This document shows positions 8,135 to 16,041 of a stretch of DNA of 48,883 nt, one piece after another. How positions within the stretch are numbered: the first letter of the stretch is position 1; each line of letters opens with the position of its first letter. Under the pieces are notes generated by a model that was not told where the DNA came from, did no database searches, and was given only the letters and a program-made list of their open reading frames with translations. The translations under genes and the position numbers were made by a program. This DNA is from Oscillospiraceae bacterium (GTDB lineage: Bacteria > Bacillota > Clostridia > Oscillospirales > Oscillospiraceae). The stretch lies in assembly GCA_020860205.1 (NCBI GenBank), contig JAJBUU010000016.1:1-48883 (forward strand), given 5' to 3'.

Positions 8135-9802
8135 TCAGCCCTGTTTATCGGCGGATTTTCTGCGTTCCACCGTGCGAATCACAAAGAGAACAATGAAAAG
8201 CAGCACGATGGAGGAGGGCAAAATGATCCAGACATTGGTGGTGAACGCGGCAATCAGGTAGCCGCCCACGCAGGCCACCGCAGTCGTAACGGCGTAAGGG
8301 AGCTGCGTGGAAACATGGTTCACATGGTCGCAGTGCGCACCGGCAGAAGCCATGATCGTCGTGTCCGAAATGGGAGAGCAGTGGTCGCCCATCACGGCGC
8401 CGCCCATCGCGGCGGCAATGGCGACGATCAGCATCTGGTCGGAAACATCGTAGATGCCGCAGACGATCGGGATCATGATGCCAAAGGTTCCCCATGAGGT
8501 GCCGGTGGAGAACGCGATGAAACAGGCAAGCACGAACAGGATCAGCGGCAGGAAGTTTTTCAGCGTACCGGCATTTGCCAGCAGATTGGAAACGAAATCC
8601 GTACTGCCAAGATTATACTTGGTCGTGGAGCCAAGCGACCACGCGAGGGTCAGAATCAGCATTGCGGGAACCATCGCGCGGAAACCCTCCGGGAAGCAGC
8701 CCATGAAGTCCTTGAAGGTCATGTTGCGGCGCAGCATATAGTAGACAAAGGTGAAGATCAGCGCGATGGCGCTGCCCAGCACAAGACCCATGGAAGCGTC
8801 CGCGTTGGCAAAGCTGTTGACAAATGTTTCACCGGAAAAAATGCCGCCGGTGTAAATCAGACCGAAGATGCAGGATGCGATCAGGACGATGACGGGCAAC
8901 ACCATATCCCAAAGGCAGCCCTCCGCATTATAGTCCTCCACGCCGCGGTCATCGCCATAGGGGCGCGTCGCCGTGGTGTAAAGGTCGTCGTTCAAAATCG
9001 CGTTGCGCTCGTGCTGCGCCATCGGGCCAAAGTCAAACTTGGAGATGGCGAGATAGAGCATCATCAGGATGGTGAGAATGGCGTAAAGATTATAGGGGAT
9101 GGTGCGCAGGAACATCAGAAACCCGTTCACGCCGCTCTCCTCCGGTACATAGCTGGTGACAGCGGCCGCCCATGAGGAAATCGGCGCGATGATACAGACC
9201 GGCGCGGCGGTCGCGTCGATCAGATAGGCGAGTTTGGCGCGGGATACGTTGTGGTGGTCGGTGATCGGACGCATGACGGAGCCGACGGTCAGGCAGTTGA
9301 AATAGTCGTCCACAAAAATCAGGACGCCCAAAATCACGGTGCAGATCTGCACGCCGACGCGGGTCTTGATATGCGTCCCCGCCCAGCGGCCAAACGCCGC
9401 CGCACCGCCGGCCTTGTTCATCAGCGCCACGATGATACCCAGCACGACGAGGAACGCCATGATACCGATATTCCAGCTATCGGAAAGGTTGGTGATGATG
9501 CCTCCGTCCGAGAAGAAGATGCCGACGAAAAAGGTTTCCAGACTGAAGCCCGCGCTGGAAATTGCGTAAAACGCGGAGCCGACTGCAATGCCTACCAGCA
9601 GGGAGGAATAGACCTCCTTTGTGATCAGCGCAAGGATGATCGCCACCAGCGGCGGCAGCAGGGACCACGCAGTCCCATAGAAGCTGCTCTGGTACACGGC
9701 TTCCTTCCCATCGTCCGCCAGCACGCCGACTGTGAGCAGCGCGCAGGCCAGAACCAGCAGCAGCGCGATGAGGAGCAGTTTTTTCTTTCTTAGCTTTTGC
9801 AC
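8135..9802 (-). CDS. NhaC-family transporter, predicted lysine transporter
   Basis: This 555-residue membrane protein begins with a hydrophobic leader ending VLADDG and has about a dozen hydrophobic segments. It carries GDHCSPISDTT at about residue 470 and VDDYFNCLTVG near residue 170, both typical of NhaC-type antiporters. The start is a GTG at 9802, nine bases after a GGAGG that abuts the T run of the upstream terminator. A lysine riboswitch with terminator precedes it. NhaC-type genes behind lysine riboswitches have been proposed to be lysine transporters in comparative genomics, and I infer that role here rather than Na+/H+ exchange. The transported ion is unknown. Confidence 0.88.
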   Translation of the reverse strand: MQKLRKKKLLLIALLLVLACALLTVGVLADDGKEAVYQSSFYGTAWSLLPPLVAIILALITKEVYSSLLVGIAVGSAFYAISSAGFSLETFFVGIFFSDGGIITNLSDSWNIGIMAFLVVLGIIVALMNKAGGAAAFGRWAGTHIKTRVGVQICTVILGVLIFVDDYFNCLTVGSVMRPITDHHNVSRAKLAYLIDATAAPVCIIAPISSWAAAVTSYVPEESGVNGFLMFLRTIPYNLYAILTILMMLYLAISKFDFGPMAQHERNAILNDDLYTTATRPYGDDRGVEDYNAEGCLWDMVLPVIVLIASCIFGLIYTGGIFSGETFVNSFANADASMGLVLGSAIALIFTFVYYMLRRNMTFKDFMGCFPEGFRAMVPAMLILTLAWSLGSTTKYNLGSTDFVSNLLANAGTLKNFLPLILFVLACFIAFSTGTSWGTFGIMIPIVCGIYDVSDQMLIVAIAAAMGGAVMGDHCSPISDTTIMASAGAHCDHVNHVSTQLPYAVTTAVACVGGYLIAAFTTNVWIILPSSIVLLFIVLFVIRTVERRKSADKQG

Positions 9803-9816
9803 GTTCCATAACCTCC

Positions 9817-9866
9817 AAAAAAAAATCTGACCGGACAGCGGCGCGAATATGCCGCCTGTCCGATCA
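9817..9866 (-). terminator. Terminator of the lysine riboswitch
   Basis: On the minus strand a stem CGGACAGGCGGC / GCCGCTGTCCG is followed by a run of nine T. It lies between the aptamer and the ribosome site of the NhaC-type gene, as expected for a switch that stops transcription when lysine is bound. Confidence 0.85.
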
Positions 9867-9884
9867 GGGAAGTGCAGAACTGTA

Positions 9885-10069
9885 TACCGGGAATCTGACA
9901 GCGCTCCGCAAGTCTCTGCGACAGTTCGGCGGATATTCTCCGACGACCCAGAGCGGCTCCCGGTCGGGAAACCGAAGCGGCTCTTCGGCGGCTTGCCCTT
10001 TCACCCCCGGCGGTTCCCGCCGCCTGTTCGGAGTTTACTCATGCGCGCCGCGCCTCTATCATATCAGGT
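9885..10069 (-). promoter_or_regulatory. Lysine riboswitch (L box)
   Basis: On the minus strand the conserved parts appear in order: GATAGAGGCGCG, then GAGTAAACTCC, GGGTGAAAGGGCAAGCCG with GCCGAAG, CTCTGGGTCGTC, and the closing GCGGAGCGCTGTCAG. These match the core of the lysine aptamer. The terminator at 9817-9866 follows, so high lysine should repress the NhaC-type gene. The call rests on sequence and order; the fold was not computed. Confidence 0.9.
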
Positions 10070-10070
10070 T

Positions 10071-10100
10071 CTATTATCCATGAAATTCCGCGTTTGTCAA
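10071..10100 (-). promoter_or_regulatory. Promoter of the lysine riboswitch transcript
   Basis: TTGACA (minus strand, 10095-10100) and TAATAG (10071-10076) are 18 bp apart, just upstream of the aptamer. It diverges from the promoter at 10132-10162. Confidence 0.6.
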
Positions 10101-10131
10101 GCGGATTTCTGACAATTTTCGACATTTTATG

Positions 10132-10162
10132 TTGATTTTTGCACCGCGCTGCGGTATATAAT
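10132..10162 (+). promoter_or_regulatory. Promoter of the YwaF-like gene, apparently leaderless
   Basis: TATAAT at 10157-10162 ends six bases before the ATG at 10169, so transcription should start at or next to the start codon. TTGATT at 10132-10137 is a possible -35 box with a long 19-bp spacer. No ribosome site is visible. Confidence 0.45.
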
Positions 10163-10168
10163 AGGGAC

Positions 10169-10909
10169 ATGGAAAATTTTTTCGTTTTAGAGGACCGGCT
10201 TCCGGCGGGCGCGGGCTTTGCGACCTTCGGGCGGGAACATATCTGCTGGCTGCTCATTGCGGCTGCGCTCGGCGCGGCGCTGTGCATGGTCTTTCGCCGC
10301 GCGGGCAGGCGTGGACAGGCACGGCTGCGCGTTGCGGTAGGCTGCATGATTTTGCTCTGCGAGCTTTTGAAGGATGCGAACCTGCTGGCGCAGGGCGTGT
10401 TTGACATTTATTATTTGCCGCTGCACCTCTGCGGCATTGCGGTGTTTTTTTCATTCTATCACAGCCTGCGCCCCGGCGAAGTAATCGGCAATTTCCTGTA
10501 CAGCACCTGTATGCCCGGCGCGTTCTGCGCGCTGCTGTTCCCGGACTGGACGGCTTATCCCGCCTTTTCTTACCACAGCATTGTGGCCTTTCTGGTGCAT
10601 ACGCTGCTGACGGTCTATCCGCTGATGCTGCTCTGCGGCGGAGCGTTCCGCCCGAACCGCCGCCGTCTGCCTGCCTGTTTTTTGCTCTTGCTCTCGCTCG
10701 CCGTCCCCATCTATGTGTTTGACCGTATTTTTCAGGCGAACTATATGTTCCTGTTGCAGCCCTCTCCCGGTTCGCCGCTGGAATGGTTTGCGTCTTTCCT
10801 GGGCAATCCGGGCTATCTGCTCGGCTATCTGCCGATGCTCGCCGTGATATGGGCGGCGCTTTATTTCCCATTCCGGCACAGGGAACGGGACAGCAGCATG
10901 GATGTTTAA
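10169..10909 (+). CDS. YwaF-like integral membrane protein
   Basis: The protein of about 246 residues has six or seven hydrophobic segments and contains YYLPLHLCGIAVF and FLYSTCMPGAFCALLFPDW, which resemble the YwaF family of conserved membrane proteins. The function of that family is not established. An upstream TTG at 10139 could extend it by ten residues, but it would lie upstream of the predicted transcription start, so ATG 10169 is preferred. It is a single gene, divergent from the lysine-regulated transporter, followed by a large non-coding repeat element. Confidence 0.75.
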   Translation: MENFFVLEDRLPAGAGFATFGREHICWLLIAAALGAALCMVFRRAGRRGQARLRVAVGCMILLCELLKDANLLAQGVFDIYYLPLHLCGIAVFFSFYHSLRPGEVIGNFLYSTCMPGAFCALLFPDWTAYPAFSYHSIVAFLVHTLLTVYPLMLLCGGAFRPNRRRLPACFLLLLSLAVPIYVFDRIFQANYMFLLQPSPGSPLEWFASFLGNPGYLLGYLPMLAVIWAALYFPFRHRERDSSMDV

Positions 10910-10956
10910 GCAGGTTCTGAAGCGAACGCCAGGTGTGGCCGGTGGGTTGCTTCAGG

Positions 10957-11510
10957 GTGACAGCATTTATTTTACTTCGCGCGCTTCTGGAAATGCAGGT
11001 GAATTTTTATCCGTTCCGGCTGACTGCAATATGCGGGAGCGAGTGAGTTTCGTTGCAGGGGCAGGTTTCGCTCCTGCGGGAGCGACCTGCTTTCCTGCCG
11101 TGTGGAATACCCGCAGGGCACTTAGCAGGCAAAGGCACGTCCGAAGGGAAACCCTTACGGCGGTGCAGGGAACGCACCACGCGCACAAGGCGCGGGAGTA
11201 TGCGCCCCGTCCGAATGGGTTTCCCTTCGGCCTCCCTTCCTGAACGGCTTAAAGGGGCATCGCCCCTTTAAGAAAACTCTGTGTGGGACACAGAAACAGC
11301 ACCGATTGTTATGCTTTGCCTTACCGCTTGCACGGGGGGGTATCCAAAAGGGGCGCGCCCCTTTTGGTCGTTGGGGTGTGGTACAGGAGAAGGGACTCCG
11401 GACGGGACACATACTCTCGTGCCTTGTGCGAGCGGCGCGTTCCTTGCGCCGCCGTCCCTCTCCTGTCGCACCTTTCGCTCCTGCAGGAGCGAAGCCTGTC
11501 GTTTGCGGGA
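10957..11510. repeat. Interspersed element A with inverted cargo modules
   Basis: The left end GTGACAGCATTTA (10957-10969) and the following 70 bp match elements C (20225) and D (37257). Next come the palindrome at 11064-11086 and a module containing GGCGCGGGAGTATGCG (11189-11204). A spacer follows with two hairpins (AAAGGGGCATCGCCCCTTT near 11251 and AAAAGGGGCGCGCCCCTTTT near 11346). The module then recurs in inverted orientation (11384-11496, core at 11408-11423) with another palindrome. No right end is seen. Short open frames on both strands lack ribosome sites and shared protein sequence, so I treat 10910-11595 as non-coding. Confidence 0.6.
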
Positions 11511-11599
11511 ATTGTGATTGCCCCCGACGGAGCCTCGTGTGCGGACGGCGAACAGCGTCGCGTCCGCACGATCATGCGGCAACCAGGCAACTGCACAGG

Positions 11600-11643
11600 A
11601 AAAAACGCCGCGGACTTTCAAAACAACCGGAAAGTCCGCGGCG
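11600..11643 (-). terminator. Rho-independent terminator of acpP
   Basis: The stem CGCCGCGGACTTTC / GAAAGTCCGCGGCG is perfect over 14 bp and is followed on the minus strand by a run of T. It lies 40 bp past the acpP stop. Confidence 0.85.
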
Positions 11644-11682
11644 CTTTTGCGCTGCATCTTTGCATGATTGCCATGGTGTTGT

Positions 11683-11928
11683 TCAGGCAATCATTTTCTC
11701 GATGAAGGTCACGATGTCGCCCACGGTTTGCAAGGTGCGGACGCGCTCATCCGTGATAATGATGTGGTAGGTTTCCTCCAGTGTGGCAATCAATTCCACA
11801 ATATCCAAAGAATCCGCGCCAAGGTCCTCGACGATGCGCGCCTGCGGCGTTACATCCTGTCTGCGGCAGCCAAGCTCCTCTGTCAGGAAATCGCATACGT
11901 TTTCAAAAACCGTACTCTGCTCTACCAT
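11683..11928 (-). CDS. acpP: Acyl carrier protein
   Basis: This small acidic protein of 81 residues carries growing acyl chains on a phosphopantetheine arm during fatty-acid synthesis. The attachment serine is in LGADSLDIVEL, and helix regions on either side fit the ACP fold. An in-frame upstream ATG would add 34 basic residues, so the ATG at 11928 behind AGAGG is chosen. It follows jag by 144 bp on the same strand, with a hairpin between them, and ends at a strong terminator. No other fatty-acid genes are near. A second, specialised ACP is possible, because there is no fab context. Confidence 0.9.
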   Translation of the reverse strand: MVEQSTVFENVCDFLTEELGCRRQDVTPQARIVEDLGADSLDIVELIATLEETYHIIITDERVRTLQTVGDIVTFIEKMIA

Positions 11929-11983
11929 AAAACCGATCCTCTTTTCAGCCCCGCAGAAACGGGACTTCTTTTTTGTCGCCGCA

Positions 11984-12021
11984 TTGGGCGCTCCTGTGGT
12001 GTAACGATATGTAGGAAGCGC
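11984..12021 (-). other. Hairpin between jag and acpP
   Basis: On the minus strand GGGCGCTTCC pairs with GGAGCGCCC (one bulge) across a 19-base loop. No T run follows. It might be a processing site or a weak attenuator. Confidence 0.3.
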
Positions 12022-12072
12022 CCATTTCATGCCGCGTAACCCTGTGCATCCGCCTACCTGTGAGGCAATGCC

Positions 12073-12876
12073 TCAAGACCATTCGCGGCTCTGCGGTTTG
12101 TTTTCTCTGTTGTTTCCATTGTTGGCCGGACGCTCATAGTTGATCACAACGCGGCGGTTCGGCTCCACGCCGGTGGATGAGGTGGAAACCCCCTTGTAGT
12201 TTTGCAGCGCAGCGTGAATCACATGGCGCTCATAAGAGTTCATCGGCTCCAGCGCCATGCTGCGGCGGTACTTGATGGTTTTTGCGGCCATCTTTTCCGC
12301 CAGACGTACCAGTGATTCCTCGCGCTTTTTTCGGTAATTTTCCGCGTCCACATTGATGTAAAGGCGCTGCTTTTCGCCGCGGTTGACGGAGAAATTCGTC
12401 AGATGCTGGATCGCATCCAGCGTGTCGCCTCTGCGCCCGATCACCGCGCCCATGCTGCTGCCGCGGAGATTGACATTCAGCCCGCCGCCTGCGCGGTCGC
12501 TGATTTCAATTTGCGCTTCCACGCCCATCAGCTCCAGCAGACCGCGGAGGTACTGCTCCGTGCGGGCGCGCTTTTCGTCAATGTTGAGCGCCGACGCATC
12601 TTCTGCAGCCGCTTCCCTGTCCGCTGCCGGTACGGGCGCTTCCGCCGTCTCCGGCTGCGGAGCCGACGGCTCCGCGGCGACCTCCGGCGCGGGCTGCTCC
12701 GGCTCCTCATAGCTCAGGCGCAGGCGCGCGGGCGCGCTGCCGATGCCGAGAAATCCGGATCGCGCACGCTCGATCACCTCCACGGAAACCTCGTCGCGTT
12801 TCAGTCCAAGCTGCTTCAAGCCGGCTTTGATTGCGTCCTCCTCTGTTTTTCCGCTGACCTCTATAAATTTTGTCAT
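12073..12876 (-). CDS. jag: RNA-binding protein Jag/KhpB (SpoIIIJ-associated)
   Basis: The 267-residue protein has an N-terminal Jag domain (MTKFIEVSGKTEEDAIKAGL, with SGFLGIG near residue 40), an acidic Ala/Pro/Glu linker, a KH-type RNA-binding domain with the GxxG loop (GAVIGRRGDTLDAIQ), and an R3H motif (SYERHVIH). It ends in a polar Asn/Arg tail. Jag binds RNA and works with the YidC/SpoIIIJ insertase. The ATG at 12876 behind AAAGGAGG is used; a longer frame from 13011 lies inside yidC. It starts 10 bp after the yidC stop, in the usual operon order. Confidence 0.93.
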   Translation of the reverse strand: MTKFIEVSGKTEEDAIKAGLKQLGLKRDEVSVEVIERARSGFLGIGSAPARLRLSYEEPEQPAPEVAAEPSAPQPETAEAPVPAADREAAAEDASALNIDEKRARTEQYLRGLLELMGVEAQIEISDRAGGGLNVNLRGSSMGAVIGRRGDTLDAIQHLTNFSVNRGEKQRLYINVDAENYRKKREESLVRLAEKMAAKTIKYRRSMALEPMNSYERHVIHAALQNYKGVSTSSTGVEPNRRVVINYERPANNGNNRENKPQSREWS

Positions 12877-12886
12877 GGTGATTTCT

Positions 12887-14329
12887 TTAGCCTCCTTTGT
12901 CCTCGCCGCCCTCCTCCGGCGGCGCTTCGATGCTGTCAGTCGTTGCTTCGGCCTCAGACTCCTCCGGCTGCTCCGCCAAATCCTCCGGAGCCGGAGCTGC
13001 GGATTCCGCATCCGACGCCTCCTCCGGCGTGGTCGCTTCCTCTGCGACCGCCGGTTCCATCACATCGTCCGGAACGGTTTCGTCTATGCTCTCGTCCTCT
13101 AATTCGGAGGCCTCCGCTGCCCGTGCAGTCGCTTCCTCAGCCGCCTCCGGGTTGGTGTAGCGATCCGGGACATAAGCGCGTCCTCTGGCATAGCGGCGGT
13201 TGCCGACCTGCGAGGCCGGTTTTTCCTGCGTATCCGGCGAAAGCCCTCTGGCGGCGCGCTTTGCGGCGCGTTCCTCCCGGATCGCGGCGGCTTTCAGCTC
13301 GTCCAGCTCGGCCTTTTGCCGCGCCTGCTGCTTCTTTTTGCTGGTATTTGCATTCTCTTTGGTTTCGCCAGCCGCGCGCATACGCTCGGTTTCCTCGCGG
13401 CGGCGTTCGATCTCCGCCTCGCGCTCCCGCTGGCGTGCGTTGCGCTCCGCAGCTTCCTTTTCAATCAGTCTGCCGTAATACTTGTTCAGGATCAGCTCCT
13501 GCACGATGGCCAGCAGGCTGGTGGAAATCCAGTAAATGCCCAGCGCAGCCGGCATACTGAAGCAGATCCAGAGCGAGATGAGCGGCATCATGATGTTCAT
13601 GGACTTCATGGTCGAGGCGGTCTGCTGGCTGCTCTGCGTGGTGGGTGCGGGAGCCGGATTCGTCGCCTGGCTGAGCTTCATCTGGAGCCAGCTCAAAAAC
13701 GCCGATACAAGCGGGATGAGGAACAGACCGAAGGTTGCCCAAGAAACGCCGCTGTTCCAGAAAAATACCTGCGGCGTGTTGCCGAGGTCCAGTCCCAGAA
13801 ACCGATAGCTGATAGCAACCAGATTATCGGAAAGACCGGAAAATTCCGCAAAGTGCGCGGTGATGAACTGCGACTGTTCCAGCTGCACATATGCGCTGGA
13901 GCCGGACGACGCGAAACCCAGCTCATTGAGCTTTTCCAGAATCGCGCCGCCCTCCTCCAGAAGCTCGGAGGCGACGCCCATCATCGTGGTCAGCGGAAAG
14001 CGGATCGCGCGGTAGAGCGCGAGCAAAATGGGATAAGGGATCAAAGACCACAGGCACCCGGACATGGGGTTGACGTGTTCTTCCTTATAGAGCTTGGAAA
14101 CTTCCTCCTGATACTTGCGGGGGTTGGCCTCGTGGCGCTTTTGCAGCTCCTGGAGCTGCGGGTTCAGGGCGGACATACGCATCATGCTCTTTTTGCTCTT
14201 CATCTGGAAGGGCAGCATGATCAGCTTGACCACCAGCGCAAAGAGGAAGATGGCTGCGCCGTAGTTTCCGGCAAGATTATAAAGCCAGAGCAGCAGTATG
14301 CCAAACGGCTTTGCGATGATATCTAACAT
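12887..14329 (-). CDS. yidC: Membrane protein insertase YidC/OxaA with long charged tail
   Basis: YidC inserts proteins into the cytoplasmic membrane, alone or with Sec. The core has the expected hydrophobic segments starting with MLDIIAKPFGILLLWLYNLA, the conserved LPFQMKSKKSMMRM loop, NPMSGCLWSLIPYPILLALY and a last segment LWICFSMPAALGIYWISTS. There is no lipoprotein signal. After about residue 310 the protein continues as a long Lys/Arg/Glu-rich, probably helical stretch and then a very acidic Ala/Glu/Ser tail, giving 480 residues against about 250-290 for most Firmicute homologues. The ATG at 14329 follows AGGAG. It lies 228 bp downstream of yidD, with a repeat between, and is followed closely by jag. 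Confidence 0.95.
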   Translation of the reverse strand: MLDIIAKPFGILLLWLYNLAGNYGAAIFLFALVVKLIMLPFQMKSKKSMMRMSALNPQLQELQKRHEANPRKYQEEVSKLYKEEHVNPMSGCLWSLIPYPILLALYRAIRFPLTTMMGVASELLEEGGAILEKLNELGFASSGSSAYVQLEQSQFITAHFAEFSGLSDNLVAISYRFLGLDLGNTPQVFFWNSGVSWATFGLFLIPLVSAFLSWLQMKLSQATNPAPAPTTQSSQQTASTMKSMNIMMPLISLWICFSMPAALGIYWISTSLLAIVQELILNKYYGRLIEKEAAERNARQREREAEIERRREETERMRAAGETKENANTSKKKQQARQKAELDELKAAAIREERAAKRAARGLSPDTQEKPASQVGNRRYARGRAYVPDRYTNPEAAEEATARAAEASELEDESIDETVPDDVMEPAVAEEATTPEEASDAESAAPAPEDLAEQPEESEAEATTDSIEAPPEEGGEDKGG

Positions 14330-14382
14330 GAGTGTGTTCTCCTGTTGAAGCGGTTTCTTTTGTGCTGCTTCCGAAACGCTCA

Positions 14383-14516
14383 GGCGGCGCCGCATGATTC
14401 GGCCAGCGCGGATCGCGCGGAAAATTCCCGGCAGGACCGGGTACAAAACCGCGGAAATCCGCCGTGAAGCTCACGGGGTCGCAGCGCAGTTATGGCGAAG
14501 ATTTTCCATGAACTGC
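14383..14516. repeat. Intergenic repeat, copy 1 (yidD-yidC gap)
   Basis: GCCGCATGATTCGG, CAGCGCG, ATCGCGC, GAAAATT and GCAGCGCAGTTA occur in the same order here and at 15245-15365. The two copies therefore flank the yidD-rnpA pair inside one operon. No gene is evident. Confidence 0.45.
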
Positions 14517-14557
14517 CACGGCTTTCATTGTGAATCGTGCAATGCTGCCCTAAAAAA

Positions 14558-14776
14558 TCAGGGGACGGGGTCGTAAAAATCGTGTTCCCCGCGGTGGAAC
14601 GGGTGGCAGCGCAGAATGCGCCGGAGCGCGAGGTAAGACCCCCTGCGCGCGCCGTACTTTTCCAGCGCTTCCAGCGCGTACTGGGAACAGGTCGGCACAA
14701 AGCGGCAGCAGGGCTTCGTGCAGGGCGAGATGCAGCGTCGGTAAAAGCGCACCAGCGCAATCAACAGGCGCGTCAC
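14558..14776 (-). CDS. yidD: Membrane protein insertion efficiency factor YidD
   Basis: This 72-residue basic protein shows the family signature: [21 protein letters not shown], then [20 protein letters not shown] and [16 protein letters not shown]. It is thought to assist YidC-dependent membrane insertion. The start is GTG at 14776 behind GGGAGG, and its GTGA overlaps the rnpA stop by four bases, so the two are translationally coupled. Confidence 0.93.
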   Translation of the reverse strand: MTRLLIALVRFYRRCISPCTKPCCRFVPTCSQYALEALEKYGARRGSYLALRRILRCHPFHRGEHDFYDPVP

Positions 14777-15120
14777 TGCGGCGCCTCCCGCAGCAGACCC
14801 AGTTTGGCACAGGCGGAGAGGAACGCGCGTTCCATCTGGTGATAATCGCTGTGAACGGCGCGGGCGCGCGCCACAACGACCAGCTCTGTCCCCATGCGAA
14901 GCTCCGCTTCGTGCAGCCGGTAAATCTCCCGCAGACGGCGGCGGACACGGTTGCGCTGCACCGCGCACCCCAGCTTGGCGCTCACGGTGAAGCCAATGCG
15001 GTTTTTCGCCCGTTTGCTGCGTCTGGCATAGACGACCAGATAAGGCGTCACGGCACTTTTTCCCTTGTGGTAGAGTCGCTGAAATTCGTAATTTTTTTTG
15101 AGCGTTTCGGTGAATTTCAT
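14773..15120 (-). CDS. rnpA: Ribonuclease P protein component
   Basis: RnpA is the protein subunit of RNase P, which trims the 5' ends of tRNA precursors. The 115 residues begin [20 protein letters not shown] and contain the RNA-binding signature [13 protein letters not shown]. The ATG at 15120 behind AAAGGGG is chosen over a frame beginning at 15243, whose extra 41 residues are not family-like. It overlaps yidD and lies 372 bp from rpmH, an unusually long gap filled by a repeat (15245-15365). Confidence 0.95.
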   Translation of the reverse strand: MKFTETLKKNYEFQRLYHKGKSAVTPYLVVYARRSKRAKNRIGFTVSAKLGCAVQRNRVRRRLREIYRLHEAELRMGTELVVVARARAVHSDYHQMERAFLSACAKLGLLREAPQ

Positions 15121-15244
15121 CTGCCGCCCCTTTTCTGTGAGCTGCCCGAACGGAAAGCTGCTGAAAATTGCGTCTGAACGCCGTTTCCGGACGTGAAAGA
15201 CCCGCGTCGCGCGCATTTCCCCTGTCGGGCGGACTCCCGGCAAC

Positions 15245-15365
15245 GCCGCATGATTCGGTCAGCGCGAATCGCGCAGAAAATTTTTGACAGAACAGGCTGC
15301 AAAAACACAGAAACCCTTTGCGGGGCTTTCACTGGTTTGCAGCGCAGTTACCGCAAAATTTTTCC
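15245..15365. repeat. Intergenic repeat, copy 2 (rpmH-rnpA gap)
   Basis: This is the partner of the copy at 14383-14516. GCCGCATGATTCGG, TCAGCGCGAATCGCGC, GAAAATT and GCAGCGCAGTTA are shared in order. The rest of 15121-15492 holds nothing I can support as a gene. Confidence 0.45.
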
Positions 15366-15492
15366 GCAAACCGCTGTAGCGCTAACTGACACGGCATTAC
15401 CTTTACACAAGCGCAAATAGGGCGGCATGGAAACCGCCCGAAAAACCGATATACTGTCGGAGTTTTTTGCGCCGCGCGCTGCGTCCCGCCGC

Positions 15493-15627
15493 TCAATAGG
15501 TGAGACGCGCTCTGCCCTTTGCCCTGCGGCGGGCAAGCACCTTGCGCCCGTTGCGGGTCGCCATTCTTTTGCGGAAGCCGTGCTCCTTTTTGCGGTGGCG
15601 CTTTTTCGGCTGATAAGTGCGAAGCAT
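15493..15627 (-). CDS. rpmH: 50S ribosomal protein L34
   Basis: The 44-residue, strongly basic protein [20 protein letters not shown]... ending GRARLTY is a clear L34. The ATG at 15627 follows AAAGGAG. It heads the rpmH-rnpA-yidD-yidC-jag cluster. In many Firmicutes dnaA and the origin lie just upstream of rpmH; here an amino-acid ABC transporter lies there instead. Confidence 0.97.
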   Translation of the reverse strand: MLRTYQPKKRHRKKEHGFRKRMATRNGRKVLARRRAKGRARLTY

Positions 15628-15788
15628 GATTTTATTCTCCTTTCCTGTTATGCTCAACATTTTCGTCTGCAAACAGGCGAAAATGAAGCTGGCCATTTTT
15701 TCAGCGGTCGCTGCAAACAGAGCATGGCAAAGGCCGCCCTGACAGAATTTCGCCACGGGCGAAACAACCGCTTTTACAAATCCTGATT

Positions 15789-15818
15789 ATTATACACGAA
15801 ATTCGCACCGTCTGTCAA
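15789..15818 (-). promoter_or_regulatory. Promoter of the rpmH operon
   Basis: TTGACA (minus strand, 15813-15818) and TATAAT (15789-15794), both consensus, are 18 bp apart. The 160-bp leader to rpmH shows no clear riboswitch. Confidence 0.65.
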
Positions 15819-15911
15819 CCACAAATTTTGCGGGACACGGGGCGACGGTACTCGCTGATCCATCCCGGCATTCCGGGCGGCTGCAACGATTCGGGAACAA
15901 AAGCACAGTCA

Positions 15912-15938
15912 TGGTTTTGTTCCCGCGGGAGCGAAACC
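15912..15938. repeat. Copy of the interspersed palindromic hairpin repeat
   Basis: GGTTTTGTTCCCGCGGGAGC followed by GAAACC is a variant of the TTTCGCTCC-type palindrome with matching arms GGTTT / AAACC. It lies between the rpmH promoter and the ABC transporter terminus. The remaining 15819-16041 holds no supported gene. Confidence 0.45.
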
Positions 15939-16041
15939 ATGCCTGTGCTGTCGCTGCAAACAGAAAGCCGCCATTACAGCCGGAAACCAATGCTGCTGCC
16001 TGTTGCCCAGCTGTGGGATGCGGAAGGCAATGGCTGCGCCG

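Noticed and set aside
11268-11770. Open frames of 78-154 codons in element A and its flank
   Set aside because: They overlap one another on both strands in repeat sequence and lack starts with ribosome sites.
15628-16041. Chromosome origin upstream of rpmH
   Set aside because: Only one weak DnaA-box-like sequence is seen, there is no cluster of boxes or AT-rich unwinding region, and dnaA is absent.
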